A stretch of DNA of 64,000 bases. Source: Heloderma charlesbogerti (Eukaryota > Chordata > Lepidosauria > Squamata > Helodermatidae). Made by a program: the position numbers and the translations under genes. The stretch lies in NCBI GenBank assembly GCA_026122225.1, contig JANEZZ010000404.1:682001-746000 (forward strand), read 5' to 3'. Positions 22,566-33,980 of the stretch are shown piece after piece. Under the pieces are notes generated by a model. It did no database searches. It had not been told where the DNA came from and worked only from the letters and a program-made list of their open reading frames with translations. How positions within the stretch are numbered: position 1 is the first letter of the stretch; every line of letters starts with the position of its first letter.

Positions 22566-23682
22566 ATTTGGATGTAATTAATATGAATTAAAATTAATCT
22601 GAATTAATGAAATATGAATTTAAATTACATTCTTTCTGATTTTTCTTTAATATTTATTTTCATTTGGATTAATTTCTCTTGAAAAAGTTTTGCATTTTGC
22701 ACAGTATTGCATTGCTTGCTCTTCGGCAGTTGGAAAAGTTGAAACAATCAAAAGTTAAGAGGGAGGAAGCTACTCAGCCAGGTCTAAAATGGACAGACGT
22801 GTTTTCCAGTGTGCAGCATCAGGAATGCATTGGTCTCATATATACCAAAAAGTCTCTCACCATTTGACCGTTGTCCTTCCATGTCTCCCAACCAGCAGTC
22901 CCAGTGCAAACTTCCCCACCACCTGTACAGGTGATCTCCTGGGGTGCCCCTCCCGCAACGCCTGGCTCTGAGGAAGAACCCCCTCAGAGCCAGGCAGTCC
23001 AGCCTGGCTGGCTCTCTGAAGAGCCGTGCCAGTCACTTCCACCGGCCAGTGCAGCTCTCCAGATAGCCCGCCCACCCTCTGGCTTGTGGTGAGAGGATTC
23101 AGCACGAGGATCCCGAGGCTCCTCAGGCGTGAGGATTCCCTCAGAGCGGAACAGAGTGTGGGTGGCTGCTCCAGAGACCCCCACTGGCTGTTCTCTTGCT
23201 ATGGCATTTGCCTCGCAGGGAGAGTGGGAACAGCAGGGCTCTCTGGAGCACCTGCTAACATCACCACTCTGGAGCACTCTGCAAATGCCATGGCAGGGGG
23301 ACGGTTGGCGGAGCTTTCTGGAGCACCTGCTGGATTTGGTGGTGACAGGCCCCCCGGCAGGGGTGGGAGGGGGAGTGGTGCAATTTGGCACTCCTCCCAC
23401 CCCTCTGCCTGAAGTGGGGCATTCATCCCACCTCACGAAAGGCCTGGCCCTGCCAACCAGACCTCTTCCAGAATCTCTCCAACCACTGTGGGCTCAGGGT
23501 AAGTTGGAAACGTCAAATGCCAGGTTCTTCCTCTGCTGCCAGGGTCTCTTATATCTTAGGGCTCTCCAATATTTTCAGATTGCTCCCTAGGGAAATAGGG
23601 CAGGCTGCTTTATCTGGGGCCAACCCCAAATCAGACCATTTAATATGGTCAGAGTCATAACAATGTAACGATCAGTCAGATT
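22566..23682. other. AT-rich then GC-rich unassigned DNA
   Basis: 22566-22680 is AT-rich with repeated GAATTAA words. 22860-23640 is GC-rich with several overlapping frames on both strands, none recognisable. It could be a degenerate LTR-type element, but no supporting motif was found. Confidence 0.4.
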
Positions 23683-24307
23683 GGATATTTGAAGATACAG
23701 GAAGGTGATCTCTACTGAATGGTACCAGCTTCAACCATGTACCCTATGACAACATTAACAGTCCCCTTTCTGGAGGGGTCAGAAAGGGGGTACACCCCAG
23801 CAAAGTCAGTCAGATTAGACAGTCTGGAATTATATATACCATTCTGCAACAGATGCTGCTCGTTTCATCCATGCACCTTATGACATAATCACTGGGACTG
23901 AACATGGGTTTTGGGGGGCTGCCACCCGCTAAACCCCCAGCAATTGCTCATAAGATGGGCAGTTTTGGATATGCCCCAACTTTTATAAGATGTCCAGATA
24001 GTCAAACCTTTTGTACCTACTAACGTTAAGTATTTTGAGATGGTTTCTTGGACTATTATTTCATGCTGGCATTTTCTGTGCATTTGAAGACATCAACAAG
24101 GCAGCCAACTGGCTGCAGACAAGGGAACATGGACAGCCAAGCACAGGCAGTGATTCCAGTAAGGGGCGGGGGGATCAATTCTGCTGCTAAATTTACAGGA
24201 CCTAGAAGATATGTCCAGAAAGGGGACTGTTAATTACGCCATAGGGTACATGGTTGAAACTGGTACCATTTTTGGTAGATATCCCATTCCTGTACCTTAA
24301 AATATCC
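23683..24307. mobile_element. Non-autonomous DNA transposon with about 92-bp inverted ends
   Basis: The left end 23683-23774 and the reverse complement of 24214-24307 share GGATATT, TACAGGAA, ATGGTACCAG, TTCAACCATGTACCCTATG and ATTAACAGTCCCCTTTCTGGA, in the same order. The 440-bp interior has no coding capacity. A diverged copy of part of the end lies inside at about 23860-23890 (CATCCATGCACCTTATGACATAATC). Flanks show no clear target duplication, so the superfamily is undetermined. Confidence 0.8.
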
Positions 24308-25006
24308 CTAATGCACAAGTTTATAAGCCTATCAGGGTTTAATGCCAGTGGGATTTTGTAATAAAAATTATTTCAGAATCCTGGATATTTTTAGTGTAGT
24401 GTTTAATTTCCTGGAATAATAATCACCAGTTCATATTAAAACACATGCATCATTATATTTCTTTATTCAAATGAATGTGTGTTTTAAAAATGCATATTAA
24501 AGTGCCTTTATGTAAATTCTTACCCTTCTAAATGGTGTGTGATTTCTTATTATGATACTTCTTCCTTTCTTTTTCCATTCAGTTTCTCATTTTTGGTTTC
24601 AAGTTAGCCTGATCAGAGACATAGCCTTGTCAAAACGCAATCAAACTCAATTAACAAAACCCCTTTTGGTTTAACATGTTGTGTTAAGGGCTTTCAGTGC
24701 GACAGTGCTGAACTGAAGTCCCAGGTTTGTTTGTTCACTGGAATAGACACAAGGAGTATGTGCAAGGAGAGCTATCATGAAACTGAAGCTATCATTCCAC
24801 ATTACAAGTAGCCAACTGGCAACCAAAACCATCCACATAGAATGATTGAGTTTAAAGAGACCTGTCATCTCCCTTCATTTTGGAGCTTCAGAGAACATAG
24901 AAAGCCCTTAATGCACGTTAAACTGAAAGTTTTTTTGTTAATTGAGTATTATCATATTTCAGCTTCCACCCCCTTTGCTGATCCATTGTGTACTTTTTTC
25001 AGAGAA
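24308..25006. other. AT-rich noncoding, nothing recognised
   Basis: No exon or repeat could be supported. The sequence is AT-rich with no unusual structure. Confidence 0.4.
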
Positions 25007-25140
25007 GCACCAAATTCACATCACTTGTGGAGTAACACATGGTGATCATTTTCAAATATGGAGGCATGTGTTATTGCATACCCCCAGCTGACTGACATAG
25101 TATAAAACACAGTAATTCATATAACAATTGTTTAATTAAA
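25007..25140 (+). mobile_element. Unnamed dispersed repeat, copy A
   Basis: The pattern AGCACCAAATTCACATCACTTGTGGA...ACACATGGTGAT...GGAGGCATGTGTTATTGCA...TATAAAACACAGTAATTCATATAACAATTG also appears inverted at 29432-29562 with the same order, including the last AACACAGTNA(N)TCAT(A)AACAATT block. It is an interspersed element of unknown class, about 135 bp. Confidence 0.65.
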
Positions 25141-25224
25141 GGCACCAAATGTACAACATATGTAGATTAATATGATTATATTCAGATATGGAAGGATGTG
25201 GTATTGCACGTGTGTGCTAATGAG
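25141..25224 (+). mobile_element. Unnamed dispersed repeat, copy B (partial, abuts L2)
   Basis: GGCACCAAATGTACAACATATGTAGATTAATATG...GGATGTGGTATTGCA aligns with copies A and C. It ends at the 5' end of the L2 element, so A and B are head-to-tail, and the L2 may have inserted inside the array. Confidence 0.55.
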
Positions 25225-25679
25225 CCAGGGCCTGCAGGAGAAGCCACCACCACCACCGGGGAAGAGGCGCGCCTGCTGCTGCTGGGCCTGCTGCTGCTGC
25301 TGATGCCGCCGCCGCCGCCACTGCTGCCGCCGCCACCACCACCAGGCCTTCCCTGTGGACTCTGGCCTGGCATTATTTTTAAGGGGATTTTAATTGTTTT
25401 TTTGGTTTGTGTGTGTGTGTGTGTGTTATTCTGGGGGATTTTGTTGTGTTTTTAGGGGTGGGTAGCCTGCCTGATAGGCGGGAGCGAGGGGGCATGTGTC
25501 CACCAGATGGAGGCAGTGGGGGGAGCGTCAGGGGCCAGAAGATACCGAGGCTGGGCAGCAGGCGCTGGCGGAGCGCTAGGGGCAGGCCATGCCAGGTAAG
25601 GGGAACGAGGGAGAGATGTGTAATATCTGTCCACTGTTCCGGGCCTGTCCAGAGCCAAAGGATGGCTGGGGGAGGCGTG

Positions 25680-26360
25680 ACCCCATCTTCTGGCCTTCGT
25701 TTGCTGCTCTGCAATGCCTGGTCTGTTACCCAGAAAACCTCCCTCATCCATGACATGATCCTGGATGAGTGTGCAGACCTGGCATGTATTACGGAGACCT
25801 GGCTGGCCGAGGCTGCTGCTCCAACCCTTGTAGCCATGTGTCCAGCCGGATTTTCGTGTGCACAGCAGCCGGGGGCTGGGGATCGGGGAGGGGGAGTGGC
25901 TGTTATCTACCGAGAGTCCTTGGTCTTCACCAGACCCCCTCTCCGGGAGACCAAGGTTGCTGAGTGCATGTACTGGAGGTTGGGCCCAAAGGGCAGTCTG
26001 CGGATTCTGCTCGTGTACCGTCTACCCCGCTGCATGACTGACTCCCTGGCCGAGGTGCTTGAGGTGGTCTCTGATGTGCGTGTACAGTCCCCTAACTTAT
26101 TGGTGTTGGGGGACTTCAACGTACATTCAGAGGCCATCCTCACAGGAGCACCTCGGGACTTCATGGAGACCATGGCCTCCTGGGAGCTGCACCATATTCT
26201 AACTGGGCCCACCCATGTAGCCGGTCATGCACTAGACCTTGTGTTTGTTTCTGGAGAAGCAGGGAGTGATCTGGAAGTCGGGGGTATATCCACCACCCCC
26301 TTGTCATGGTCAGATCACTATCTGGTGACGTTGGACTTCTCGGTTCCACAACCCCTCCGC
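25680..26360 (+). pseudogene. L2 endonuclease domain
   Basis: The frame reads LLLCNAWSVTQK, then CITETWLAE (the ITE(T)W metal-binding box), GDRGGGVAVIYRES, LVLGDFNVHS (intact GDFN box), GHALDLVFVSG and WSDHYLVTLDF (the SDH box). All apurinic-type endonuclease landmarks are present and uninterrupted. L2 uses this domain to nick its target. Confidence 0.9.
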
Positions 26361-26800
26361 AGGGGTGGAGGACCCATTAAAATGGTCCACCCCAGGCATC
26401 TTATGGATCCAAATGGATTCCTGAACGCGCTTGGGGATTCTCTGGGGCATGCCAACGGCCACTCGGTCGAGACCCTGGTGGGTGGCTGGAATGCCGCAAT
26501 CACTGGGGCAGTGATCCAGCTTCTTCCTCCTGATGAAGTGGACAAGGTGCTTTCATCGGTACGGCCGACCACCTGCTTACTTGATCCTTGCCCATCTTGG
26601 CTCTTTATGAGCTGCAGAGAGAGACTTAGTGAGGGGATCAAGGCAGTGGTGAACGCCTCCCTTGAGGAGGGAGTGATGCCATCAGCCCTCAAGGAGGCAG
26701 TGATAAGACTGCTCTTAAAGAAGCCCTCCTTGGATCCTCAAGTTCTGAACAACTTTCGCCCAGTCTCAAATCTGCCATTTTGGGGCAAGGTGATTAGCGG

Positions 26801-28081
26801 GTGGTGGCGGTGCAGTTGAAGGCACACTTGGACGAAACTGATTATCTAGATCCATTTCAGTCGGGCTTCAGGCCTGGGCATGGGACAGAAACGGCCCTGG
26901 TTGCCTTGGTAGATGATAGGAGGAGGGCTCTGGATAGGGGTGAATGCTCCTTCCTTGTTCTCCTCGACCTCTCAGTGGCTTTTGATACTGTTGACCACAG
27001 TATCCTCCTGGACCGCCTGGAGGGGTTGGGCATTGGGGACACTGTATTGTGGTGGTTCCGGTCCTTCCTCTCTGGCAGGTACCAGAGGGTAGCACTGGGA
27101 GAGGAGGTTTCGGACCCGTGGCCACTCACTTGTGGGGTGCCACAGGGTTCCATCCTCTCCCCGATGCTATTTAACATCTATGTGAAGCTGCTGGGGGCTA
27201 TCATCAGGAGGTTTGGGGTGCAGTGTCATCAATATGCGGATGACACGCAGCTCTACCTCTCGTTCAAATCTTCACCAAGGTTGGCCGTAGAATCCCTGTC
27301 CAAATGTCTAGAGACGGTGAGTGGCTGGATGGGGAGGAATAAGCTGAAGCTGAACCCTGACAAGACCGAGGTACTTTTGGTGGGAGACAAGAGGAGGCTG
27401 GGGGATGTTGACCTGGTGTTGAATGGGGTACGGCTACCCTTGAAAGACCAGGTCCGCAGCCTGGGGGTCATTTTGGACTCCCAGCTGTCCATGGAGGCTC
27501 AGGTGTCAGCTGTGAGCCGGACAGCGCTGTATCAACTCCATCTGATACGGCGGCTGCACCCCTTCCTTCCCGACCATCTGCTCCCATTGGTAGTACATGC
27601 CCTGGTCTCCTCTCGTTTAGACTACTGTAATGCGCTCTACGTGGGGTTACCCTTGAAGACGGTTCGGAAACTGCAGCTGGTACAGAACACGGCGGCTCGC
27701 CTGATTAAAGGCAGCCGCCGGCGAAATCACATCACTCCAGTGCTGAAGGAGTTGCACTGGTTACCAGTTGTTTTCTGGGCCAAATTCAAGGTGTTGGTTT
27801 TGACCTTTAAAACCCTATATGGTTCCGGCCCAGCCTATCTTAAGGAGCGCCTCCAGCAGCACCAGACAGGCGGCTTAACAAGATCAGCCTCGGATGGCCT
27901 TCTGTCTGTCCCATCAGCCAGGACAGGTAGACTGGTGGGGACGAGAGAGAGGGCCTTTTCTGTGGTGGCCCCCACTCTGTGGAACTCCCTCCCTAGGGAA
28001 CTCCGTCATGCCCCCTCTTTAATGAGCTTCCGTCGTGCATTAAAAACATGGTTGTTCAGGCAGGCATTTGGGGTGGGTTAG
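26801..28081 (+). pseudogene. L2 reverse transcriptase domain
   Basis: The 426-codon frame begins just after the frameshift. It shows FQSGFRPGHGTETALVALVD, LDLSVAFDTVDHSILLDRLE, CGVPQGSILSPMLFNIYV and the intact catalytic QYADDTQLY. Thumb and C-terminal landmarks follow: LKLNPDKTEVLLVG, SRLDYCNALYVGLP, LQLVQNTAARLI, LHWLPV and FRRALKTWLFRQAF. Only the shift at about 26800 separates it from the endonuclease frame, so the copy looks comparatively young. Confidence 0.93.
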
Positions 28082-28217
28082 GGTATTTTAGTTTTTATTG
28101 CAGAATTTTATTGTTTTAAACTGTTTTATTGTATGTTGTACATCGCCCAGAGTGGCTGGGTGACCAGCCAGATGGGCGATTAATAAATTTAATAATAAAT
28201 AAATAATAAATAAAAAA

Positions 28218-28320
28218 CAAGCACCACATTTACACCAATTGTGGACTAATACATGGTGATAATTTTGGGATATTGGGGCTTGTGGTATTGCATTTATGTG
28301 TGGATGCACAGCCAACTGAA
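28218..28320 (+). mobile_element. Unnamed dispersed repeat, copy C
   Basis: It begins AGCACCACATTTACACCAAT and has TACATGGTGATAATTTTGGG and CTTGTGGTATTGCAT. It aligns with copies A and B and with the inverted copy at 29432-29562. It lies directly after the L2 tail. Confidence 0.6.
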
Positions 28321-28348
28321 ATAATTTTTCTATTTGAGCATGTATAAA

Positions 28349-28483
28349 CTGGGGTGGGGAACCTGTGGCCCTCCAGATGTCTTGGCCTACAGCTCTGGTG
28401 ATCTTTCACCATTGGCCAAGCGGGCTAGGGCTGATGCAGCTGTACGCCAAGACACCTGGGGGACCACAAGTTGCTCACCCCTG
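28349..28483. mobile_element. hAT-like palindromic MITE
   Basis: The left end CTGGGGTGGGGAACCTGTGG and the reverse complement of the right end (CAGGGGTGAGCAACTTGTGG) are inverted repeats. The interior has CTACAGCTCTGGTGATC and the 'attggccaagcgggctagggctgatgcagctgta' body, a widespread reptile MITE with CAGGGGTG hAT-type ends. No convincing 8-bp duplication remains. Confidence 0.85.
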
Positions 28484-29290
28484 GATAACCGCCCAGTAAC
28501 TTTGCATACTGCAAACAAGATTTTTAGAAATCTGACATAACAAGTGTGTACACAGGCGCCAGGGACAAGGCCAGATTCCAGTGGCCCCTAGGCACAGTGT
28601 TGCCAACGGGCCCCTGCCTCTGCCAAAGCCCCCGCCTGCCCACACGCCTGCCCACCCGGAGAAGCCCACCACCCACCGAAGCCCCGGCCCACTGCCTGCC
28701 GAAGACCCCATCCTCTGCCTGCTCGCCGCACACTTCCTCCTGCCTGACGCTTGCTTGCTCCACCCACCCCTCCTCTCTGTGTGTTTTTTAATCTGGTGGG
28801 GAGGCTGCAGTGCTCCCTTCTCCTGCTCTCCCTCACCTGGCCTGTCTGGCCCTGATGGCAAAGTGCCACAGCACCCAACTGGCTGAGCCTGCAGGCCCCA
28901 GGTGTGCTTACACTTTTTTTAAAAACTCATGTTTTGAGTAGCAGCGCTCTGAGCCATTCAGATGCTCCTGGGAGGGGGGGAATTACAGGAGTGCCGTAAA
29001 GACTGCGCTGTGCCCTCATTGGCCAGGTCATTCCCAAAGGAACCATCTGATTGGTTCAGATCTCTGTCACTCAAAATGTAAGTTTGTGGGCGGGGGGGGG
29101 CTTAGTAGCACTCAGCCAGTGTGCTTCATCCCGCCAGCAGGGCTAGCTGGCTGGCTGGGAGGGAGAGGGGGATGGCAGCTGCACAAGCTCAGGGGAGGAA
29201 TGGGCCCTTCTGAGCCTCTGGGCCCTCGTCAGCTGCCTGCCCATCCTGATCACTGGCACTGGGCCTGAGAGGGACAAACGTTTGAAACAA
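28484..29290. other. GC-rich noncoding segment, unassigned
   Basis: Purine/pyrimidine-biased and CCTGCC-rich (28600-28770), with short frames on both strands and no recognisable protein. It sits between copy C and inverted copy D of the dispersed repeat and could be the interior of a larger element. That is speculative. Confidence 0.35.
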
Positions 29291-29431
29291 TATGCCTATG
29301 TTAGCCACACATAATACTAGACAGGTTCCTAGAACTCACGTCCAAATGTGAACATTCATTGTTCGAAAGTTAGAGTAGTTCTTAACAAACATCTGAAAAA
29401 TGTTGTTTCAGGTTATCAAATGTATGAAAAA

Positions 29432-29562
29432 GCATATAATTGTTATGAGTCACTGTGTTCTATACCATGCTCAATTATGTGGTGCATCATGTGCCCCAAT
29501 ACCTGAAAATGGGCACTGCATTTCAGTCCACAGCTGGTGTAAATGTGGTGCTTTTCTGAAAC
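29432..29562 (-). mobile_element. Unnamed dispersed repeat, copy D (inverted)
   Basis: On the minus strand it reads AGCACCACATTTACACCAGC, GGTATTGGGGCACATGATGC and TATAGAACACAGTGACTCAT-AACAATTAT, co-linear with copy A at 25007-25140 and copy C at 28218. Confidence 0.65.
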
Positions 29563-29842
29563 ATGCACCCCACTGGCATGCCTATCCAGCAGCTGTTAAA
29601 CACATCACTCAGCCATCTGTCATGAGAATCATGGCTTCTTTCGATGCGACAGCAGTCACGTGGAAACTGCTGAGAAATTATTCCACGAAGTTGTGTCACA
29701 CCACGTAGCACCACTTATCACTATTTCCCAAAGTGCATAGAGAGCTCTATGCCAGCATCAGCCCGGAAGAGGAACGTGCACAGAAATAAGAAGGCACTGG
29801 AGGGCTGTTGGATTTCCCCCCAAACCTCGATCTCCTCTGTTA

Positions 29843-29975
29843 GGGCTGGGGTGTTGAACCTTTTTCAGCTTGAGGGCTGAATTCCATTTTGGAGGAGCTA
29901 CTGGGGGGCCCATCCCAGGCGTGGGCAGGGCTAAAGGCAAAGCGGTGGGACCAAAATACCAAACATACCAGCGTA
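29843..29975 (+). mobile_element. hAT-like MITE, family 2 fragment
   Basis: GGGCTGGGGTGTTGAACCTTTTTCAGC and 'gagggctgaattcc...gcgtgggcagggctaaaggcaaag' match the reptile MITE family also seen at 32562-32784 and 39349-39522. Only the left end is clear. Confidence 0.7.
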
Positions 29976-32246
29976 TTGTATATGAAGAGAGCAAAGCTAG
30001 AGTGGCCCAGGGACCACGGGGCTTCTCATAAAATCCTTTGGAGGCTGGAGACAGCACCCTAACCTTGGAAGGGGGCGTTGGAGATCCAGCCCCCTCCCCT
30101 GCCTCCTTGCAGCCAGCGTGGACTCACACTGGCTACCTCTCTGAGGTTGGACAGGGGGAAAGGGGAGCATTCCAGTGGACAGGGAGGGGAGGAGACTGAA
30201 GAGGCCAAGACATGGTCTATCCTGAGCCTCCTCCAGCCTTCTTCCCTCCCCCTCTGAAGTGCCTGGGCTAGATGGCCTGAAAAGGCTGGCTAGCAAAAAT
30301 GCAGGAGATCCAAGGATGGGGAGGTGAAGATCACCTCTGCTGTTCCTCCTACTCTGCCGGCTTCAGCCTGGCAGGCAGGGCACAGGAATCTTGGAAGCCT
30401 CCGGGTTTGGAGGCTTCTGAGCAGTGAGGGTCCAGTCCATAGTATTGCACCCTAGCACTCTTATTGCCGGTCACCAAGCCTTTGGAGAGGCACTTCAACC
30501 TTTTAGAATGGGGGGAAACTGCACTACAGTTGGGAAAACACCAAATGATCGGTAGTCAGGGGGAAAGGGGTGGGGCCAGGGGGAGGGGGCATGGCCATCT
30601 GGGGATGGGGCATGGCCATCTGTGACAGGGGCTATGCTTCTATATCCTGGGAAACATGCAGACATTTCAATATTTTCTTAATGATGAAAGGCCACCAAAA
30701 GCCAATTTCTTCTGCTTTGTTCTCCCTTTCAGTAAATTTCACAGCAGACCTAAATTAAACAGAAGTCTTGAGGCATTTGGCCCAAGTGATCTTAAGTAGC
30801 ACATTTCACTCATGCTAGGAAGAGGAACATCAAAGCAATTATGACAATGCATGTATAGTCTTTCTGGAGAACCAGAGAAGAGTTTTAAATGCAGTTAACA
30901 ATGGCAGTTGGTACAGGCCACACCACTTCCCTTTGAGGCTGCCAAAGAATGGTCAGATAATGGTCCAAAGGATCATGAAACAGTTGCACTGTTAAAACTA
31001 AACAAAAGTGTTCTGCTGGTCTCATAAGCAGTCTGAGAGATTGCCAGGGAACCATAACAAGGCCCTCAGAGCTCTTTGGAGGAAGAAATGCATATAACAA
31101 ACCAGTAGAAATTCATGTTCATTCATAGTTATATGTGTAAACTGTTCTGCTTGTGGAGAGAGATGGTGTAGCTGTATCAGCACTCCTTTCAGAGAGAAAG
31201 AGACGAACACCGAGGGCTAGTTCACAAATGAAGTTGGTATGACATAAATGTGGGCTGAGTAGGTCCAAGTGATGCTCAGCAAAATTGTGTGATGGTTTCA
31301 GCATTTCCACTCTCACTCTCTCACTCTGTATATAAACTTGATGCATACATGTAATTTTTTATACAATTTATAAAGGGTGAATGCATGCTTGATGAAGAGC
31401 TGTTTGAGTAAATGCCTAAATAATTACTATAAATTATAGTCAAGTTGAAAAGGTCATTTTTAACCTTGTCACCACCTTCTCTCTAAAACTGCTAATGGAC
31501 ACTTTTAGAACATACACTCTCCACTTAAAACATGCTTAGACCATTGATTTGGATTCTTTATCAGTCTTTGATGTACGGCTGATAAATGGACATTGGTGTG
31601 TAAAAACTACAGTCTCGCCAGTAGGCTACAGATTAAGAATACAGTATTCTTGGAAAAAATACTTACTTAGACGAAAGCAAAAGGAGAACACTATTTAGGT
31701 GGACTTCTGAAGTAAATTTAATGGAAATGCCTTTTATATAGAAGTATATGCAAAGTGTTTGGAAATAAATAAGTGAAAGAGCTGCCTCAGCCCAGTTCGC
31801 TCAAAAGAAATTTGTCTCACTTTTAGAAAAAGCACCTGCAGCTACTGGTCACATTGAGTCATTCATTGTACTGTTATCTGCCAGAAAGGTTGTGACATTG
31901 GAGCAATTAAGACAAACTTTAGTCTATAAGTTCATGCCTGCAATCTCTATCCTTCACCTGAAGATTGATGATCCCTCCAAGGAAGGAAGCAAAGTATTTT
32001 CCAGACTACCTCTGAAGTAATGGTTAGGATTTGTAATTGTTCAGCAGATATTTTTCACGACAAGAGGCCTGTGTACCTCCAATCCTTTATAACCCTTCTC
32101 AGATTTTTAGTGGCATAGCAGTGTAAATAGCTACTTCAGTGTAAACACTTTTTATGCTGTCATACAACCACCCAAGTCAGATTTCTGAAGAACTTCCTGA
32201 GGAATAATGGTTTAAGAAAAAGGAATTATGAGACATTTTAAATATA
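29976..32246. other. Noncoding, nothing recognised
   Basis: 30050-30620 is GC-rich with no gene. 30640-32240 is AT-rich, unique-looking sequence. No exon, RNA gene or mobile element could be supported. Confidence 0.45.
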
Positions 32247-32411
32247 TTGTTGTTGTTCAGTCGTTCAGTCGTGCCCGACTCTTCGTGACCCCATGGACCA
32301 TAGCATGCCAGGCCTTCCTGTCCTGCACTCTCTCCCGGAGTGTGCTCAAGTTCATATTCATTGCATCGGTGATGCTATCTAGCCATCTCATCCTCTGCCA
32401 TCCCCTTCTCC
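32247..32411 (-). mobile_element. BovB LINE, short 3' fragment
   Basis: The minus strand encodes RMRWLDSITDAMNMNLSTLR, DRKAWHAMVHGVTKS and ends with the ...CAACAACAATA terminus. It matches the last 160 bases of the BovB at 16823-17940. It is strongly 5' truncated. Confidence 0.93.
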
Positions 32412-32561
32412 AAAGTGGAATACTTGTGAGAGTGTTTATAATTTTTCTTGAATAACTAACTTGGAAGTCTAGTATTTGCATGATGGAAATTAGAAACCTT
32501 TTTTTTTTTTAGGATATGACACTGTGACTGTCTCGCATGGACCTCATAGTCTGCTTTAGGG

Positions 32562-32784
32562 CAGGGGTGGAGAAGGTTTTTTCTGTCAAGGGCCACATTC
32601 CCTTGGGGGTAATGTTTTGGGGGCTTGATGCTGGTAGTGGGTGGGACTAACCCCTTCTCTTTCTGCCGCCCCCTTCTCTTTCTCTCTCCTCTCCTCCTTG
32701 CCAGCAGAGGGGCTGATGGCTGTTGCCAGAGATCTGAGTGGACTGCTTGAAACTAGGCTGAGGGCTGTAGGTTTCCCACCTCTG
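32562..32784. mobile_element. hAT-like MITE, family 2
   Basis: It starts CAGGGGTGGAGAAGG with 'aagggccacattcccttggggg', and ends AGGTTTCCCACCTCTG, the inverted partner of the start. The interior holds 'gtagtgggtgggactaa'. Size and ends fit a non-autonomous hAT element. Confidence 0.78.
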
Positions 32785-33644
32785 CTCTCAAGAGACGTCC
32801 TCCATTTGGCACATTTCAGTACGGTGGACCATTCATGCACACCACATTACCATACAGATCATGGCGCCCACTGGTGGTTTATCTCCACAGAGCCAAAAGC
32901 CACTGCTAGAAATGCCTGACAGTATCAAGGAGACATAATGTGTGTTGGAGGCTGATCTGCATGATGAGCTGGCCTTGAATGGCAGAGTTGCTGTGAAGAG
33001 ACATGTCCAGCCATGTCCATGGCACAGACATGGTGTGAGATGGTGTCCTTACTGCACACAGCAAGAAGTATGGAAACAGCTGAACTGAACAAAGGAATGA
33101 TGTGACACAGGGATTTCGGACCTTTGTGCTGAGTGTATAGCCCAAACACAGAGTTTGCAATTTCCTGCATTTGCTGTGTGGACACACAGGGAATCAGCTG
33201 GTCAGGCACAAACTTTCTGGCTAGTATATCTCCTATGTGCTGAATGAATGCACTGACAGGCATCTGGATAGCCAGTGTGTGAAACAGAGTCCTGGGAGGT
33301 ATGGACCTTTGGGCTGATCCACCAGAGGAATTGCTACATTGGTACTGGACAACACCCCCCCGCCAACCAACCACCATTAGGCTATTCCACTAAAAAGGAC
33401 ACGGAACTGTGTGCTGTCCTCATTTCCCTCCACCAAGCACGCCTCCTGGGGATACTCTGATTAATAGCACGCTCATCTATAATGAGTATGAATTTAGCAC
33501 ACATGCTGCAAATGATACTTGTTATACTTTTTATTATTTCAAGATCATTATTGTCACATTTCCTCTGGCTGGTCAATATCCACTTCGTTCTGATATTTAC
33601 AATTTAAAACCAAAGGAGATATATTACTGAGTTCACAGGACAGT
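32785..33644. other. Noncoding between MITE and MAP2K5 3' end
   Basis: A 150-codon minus frame (33377-32925) contains MPVSAFIQHIGDILARKFVP, which weakly recalls DNA-transposon transposase text, but no catalytic residue can be assigned. No other feature was seen. Confidence 0.35.
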
Positions 33645-33980
33645 TAATTTTATGCCCAGGAATTTATTCATGCTGCCGATGTATTTTTTTAAGCTAGCAA
33701 AAGAATAAAAGGTGTATAAAAATACTCTGAAGGAACATAAAGTAAGTTTAATAAAATATATAATATTGTCTTAAGGATGCAGGATACAGCGTGAAGGATG
33801 ATGGTCAGAGGGTGAGGTGTGTCTCTGTTGAATCTTTACTGCATAAAAAGCCACCACACACATATCCAAATGCCTTCATCCAATGAAATTCAACACGCAA
33901 AGTCTCCCATTAAAGCATTATGAGTCCAGGTGAGCTCTGGCTCACATCAGAATCTTGTTCCATACAGTATTCTCTTCCAC
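33645..33980 (-). other. MAP2K5: MAP2K5 3' UTR (approximate extent)
   Basis: This is the sequence following the TGA on the minus strand. It is AT-rich, contains no recognised repeat and reaches an AATAAA at 33668-33663 about 310 bases after the stop. An ATTAAA at 33752-33747 is an alternative. The cleavage site is inferred as 15-25 bases past the signal. The length is an estimate; another AATAAA-like site exists near 33529 on the same strand. Confidence 0.65.
33663..33668 (-). terminator. Polyadenylation signal AATAAA for MAP2K5
   Basis: A canonical AATAAA hexamer on the minus strand, the first perfect one after the MAP2K5 stop codon. ATTAAA at 33752-33747 is a weaker upstream candidate. Use is inferred from position only. 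Confidence 0.55.

Larger units (their letters stand above)
25225..28216 (+). mobile_element. L2-clade LINE, nearly complete
   Basis: A GC-rich 5' region with trinucleotide runs (25240-25345) is followed by an endonuclease/reverse-transcriptase reading frame. The 3' tail has TTGTATGTTGTACATCGCCC, AGTGGCTGGGTGACC and a (TAATAAA)n end (28180-28216), which is L2-type. The open frames are 25407-26819 and 26801-28081, split by a single shift near 26800, with a probable internal gap near 26520. It is oriented against MAP2K5, about 5.8 kb downstream of its end. Confidence 0.92.

Noticed and set aside
22984..23590. Overlapping 120-150 codon frames, considered as a gene
   Set aside because: Frames on both strands are equally long and no motif is present; GC-rich noncoding sequence is more likely.
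25240..25345. Polyleucine/polyproline reading of CTG/GCC runs as a coding gene
   Set aside because: It is the GC-rich trinucleotide 5' region of the L2 element.
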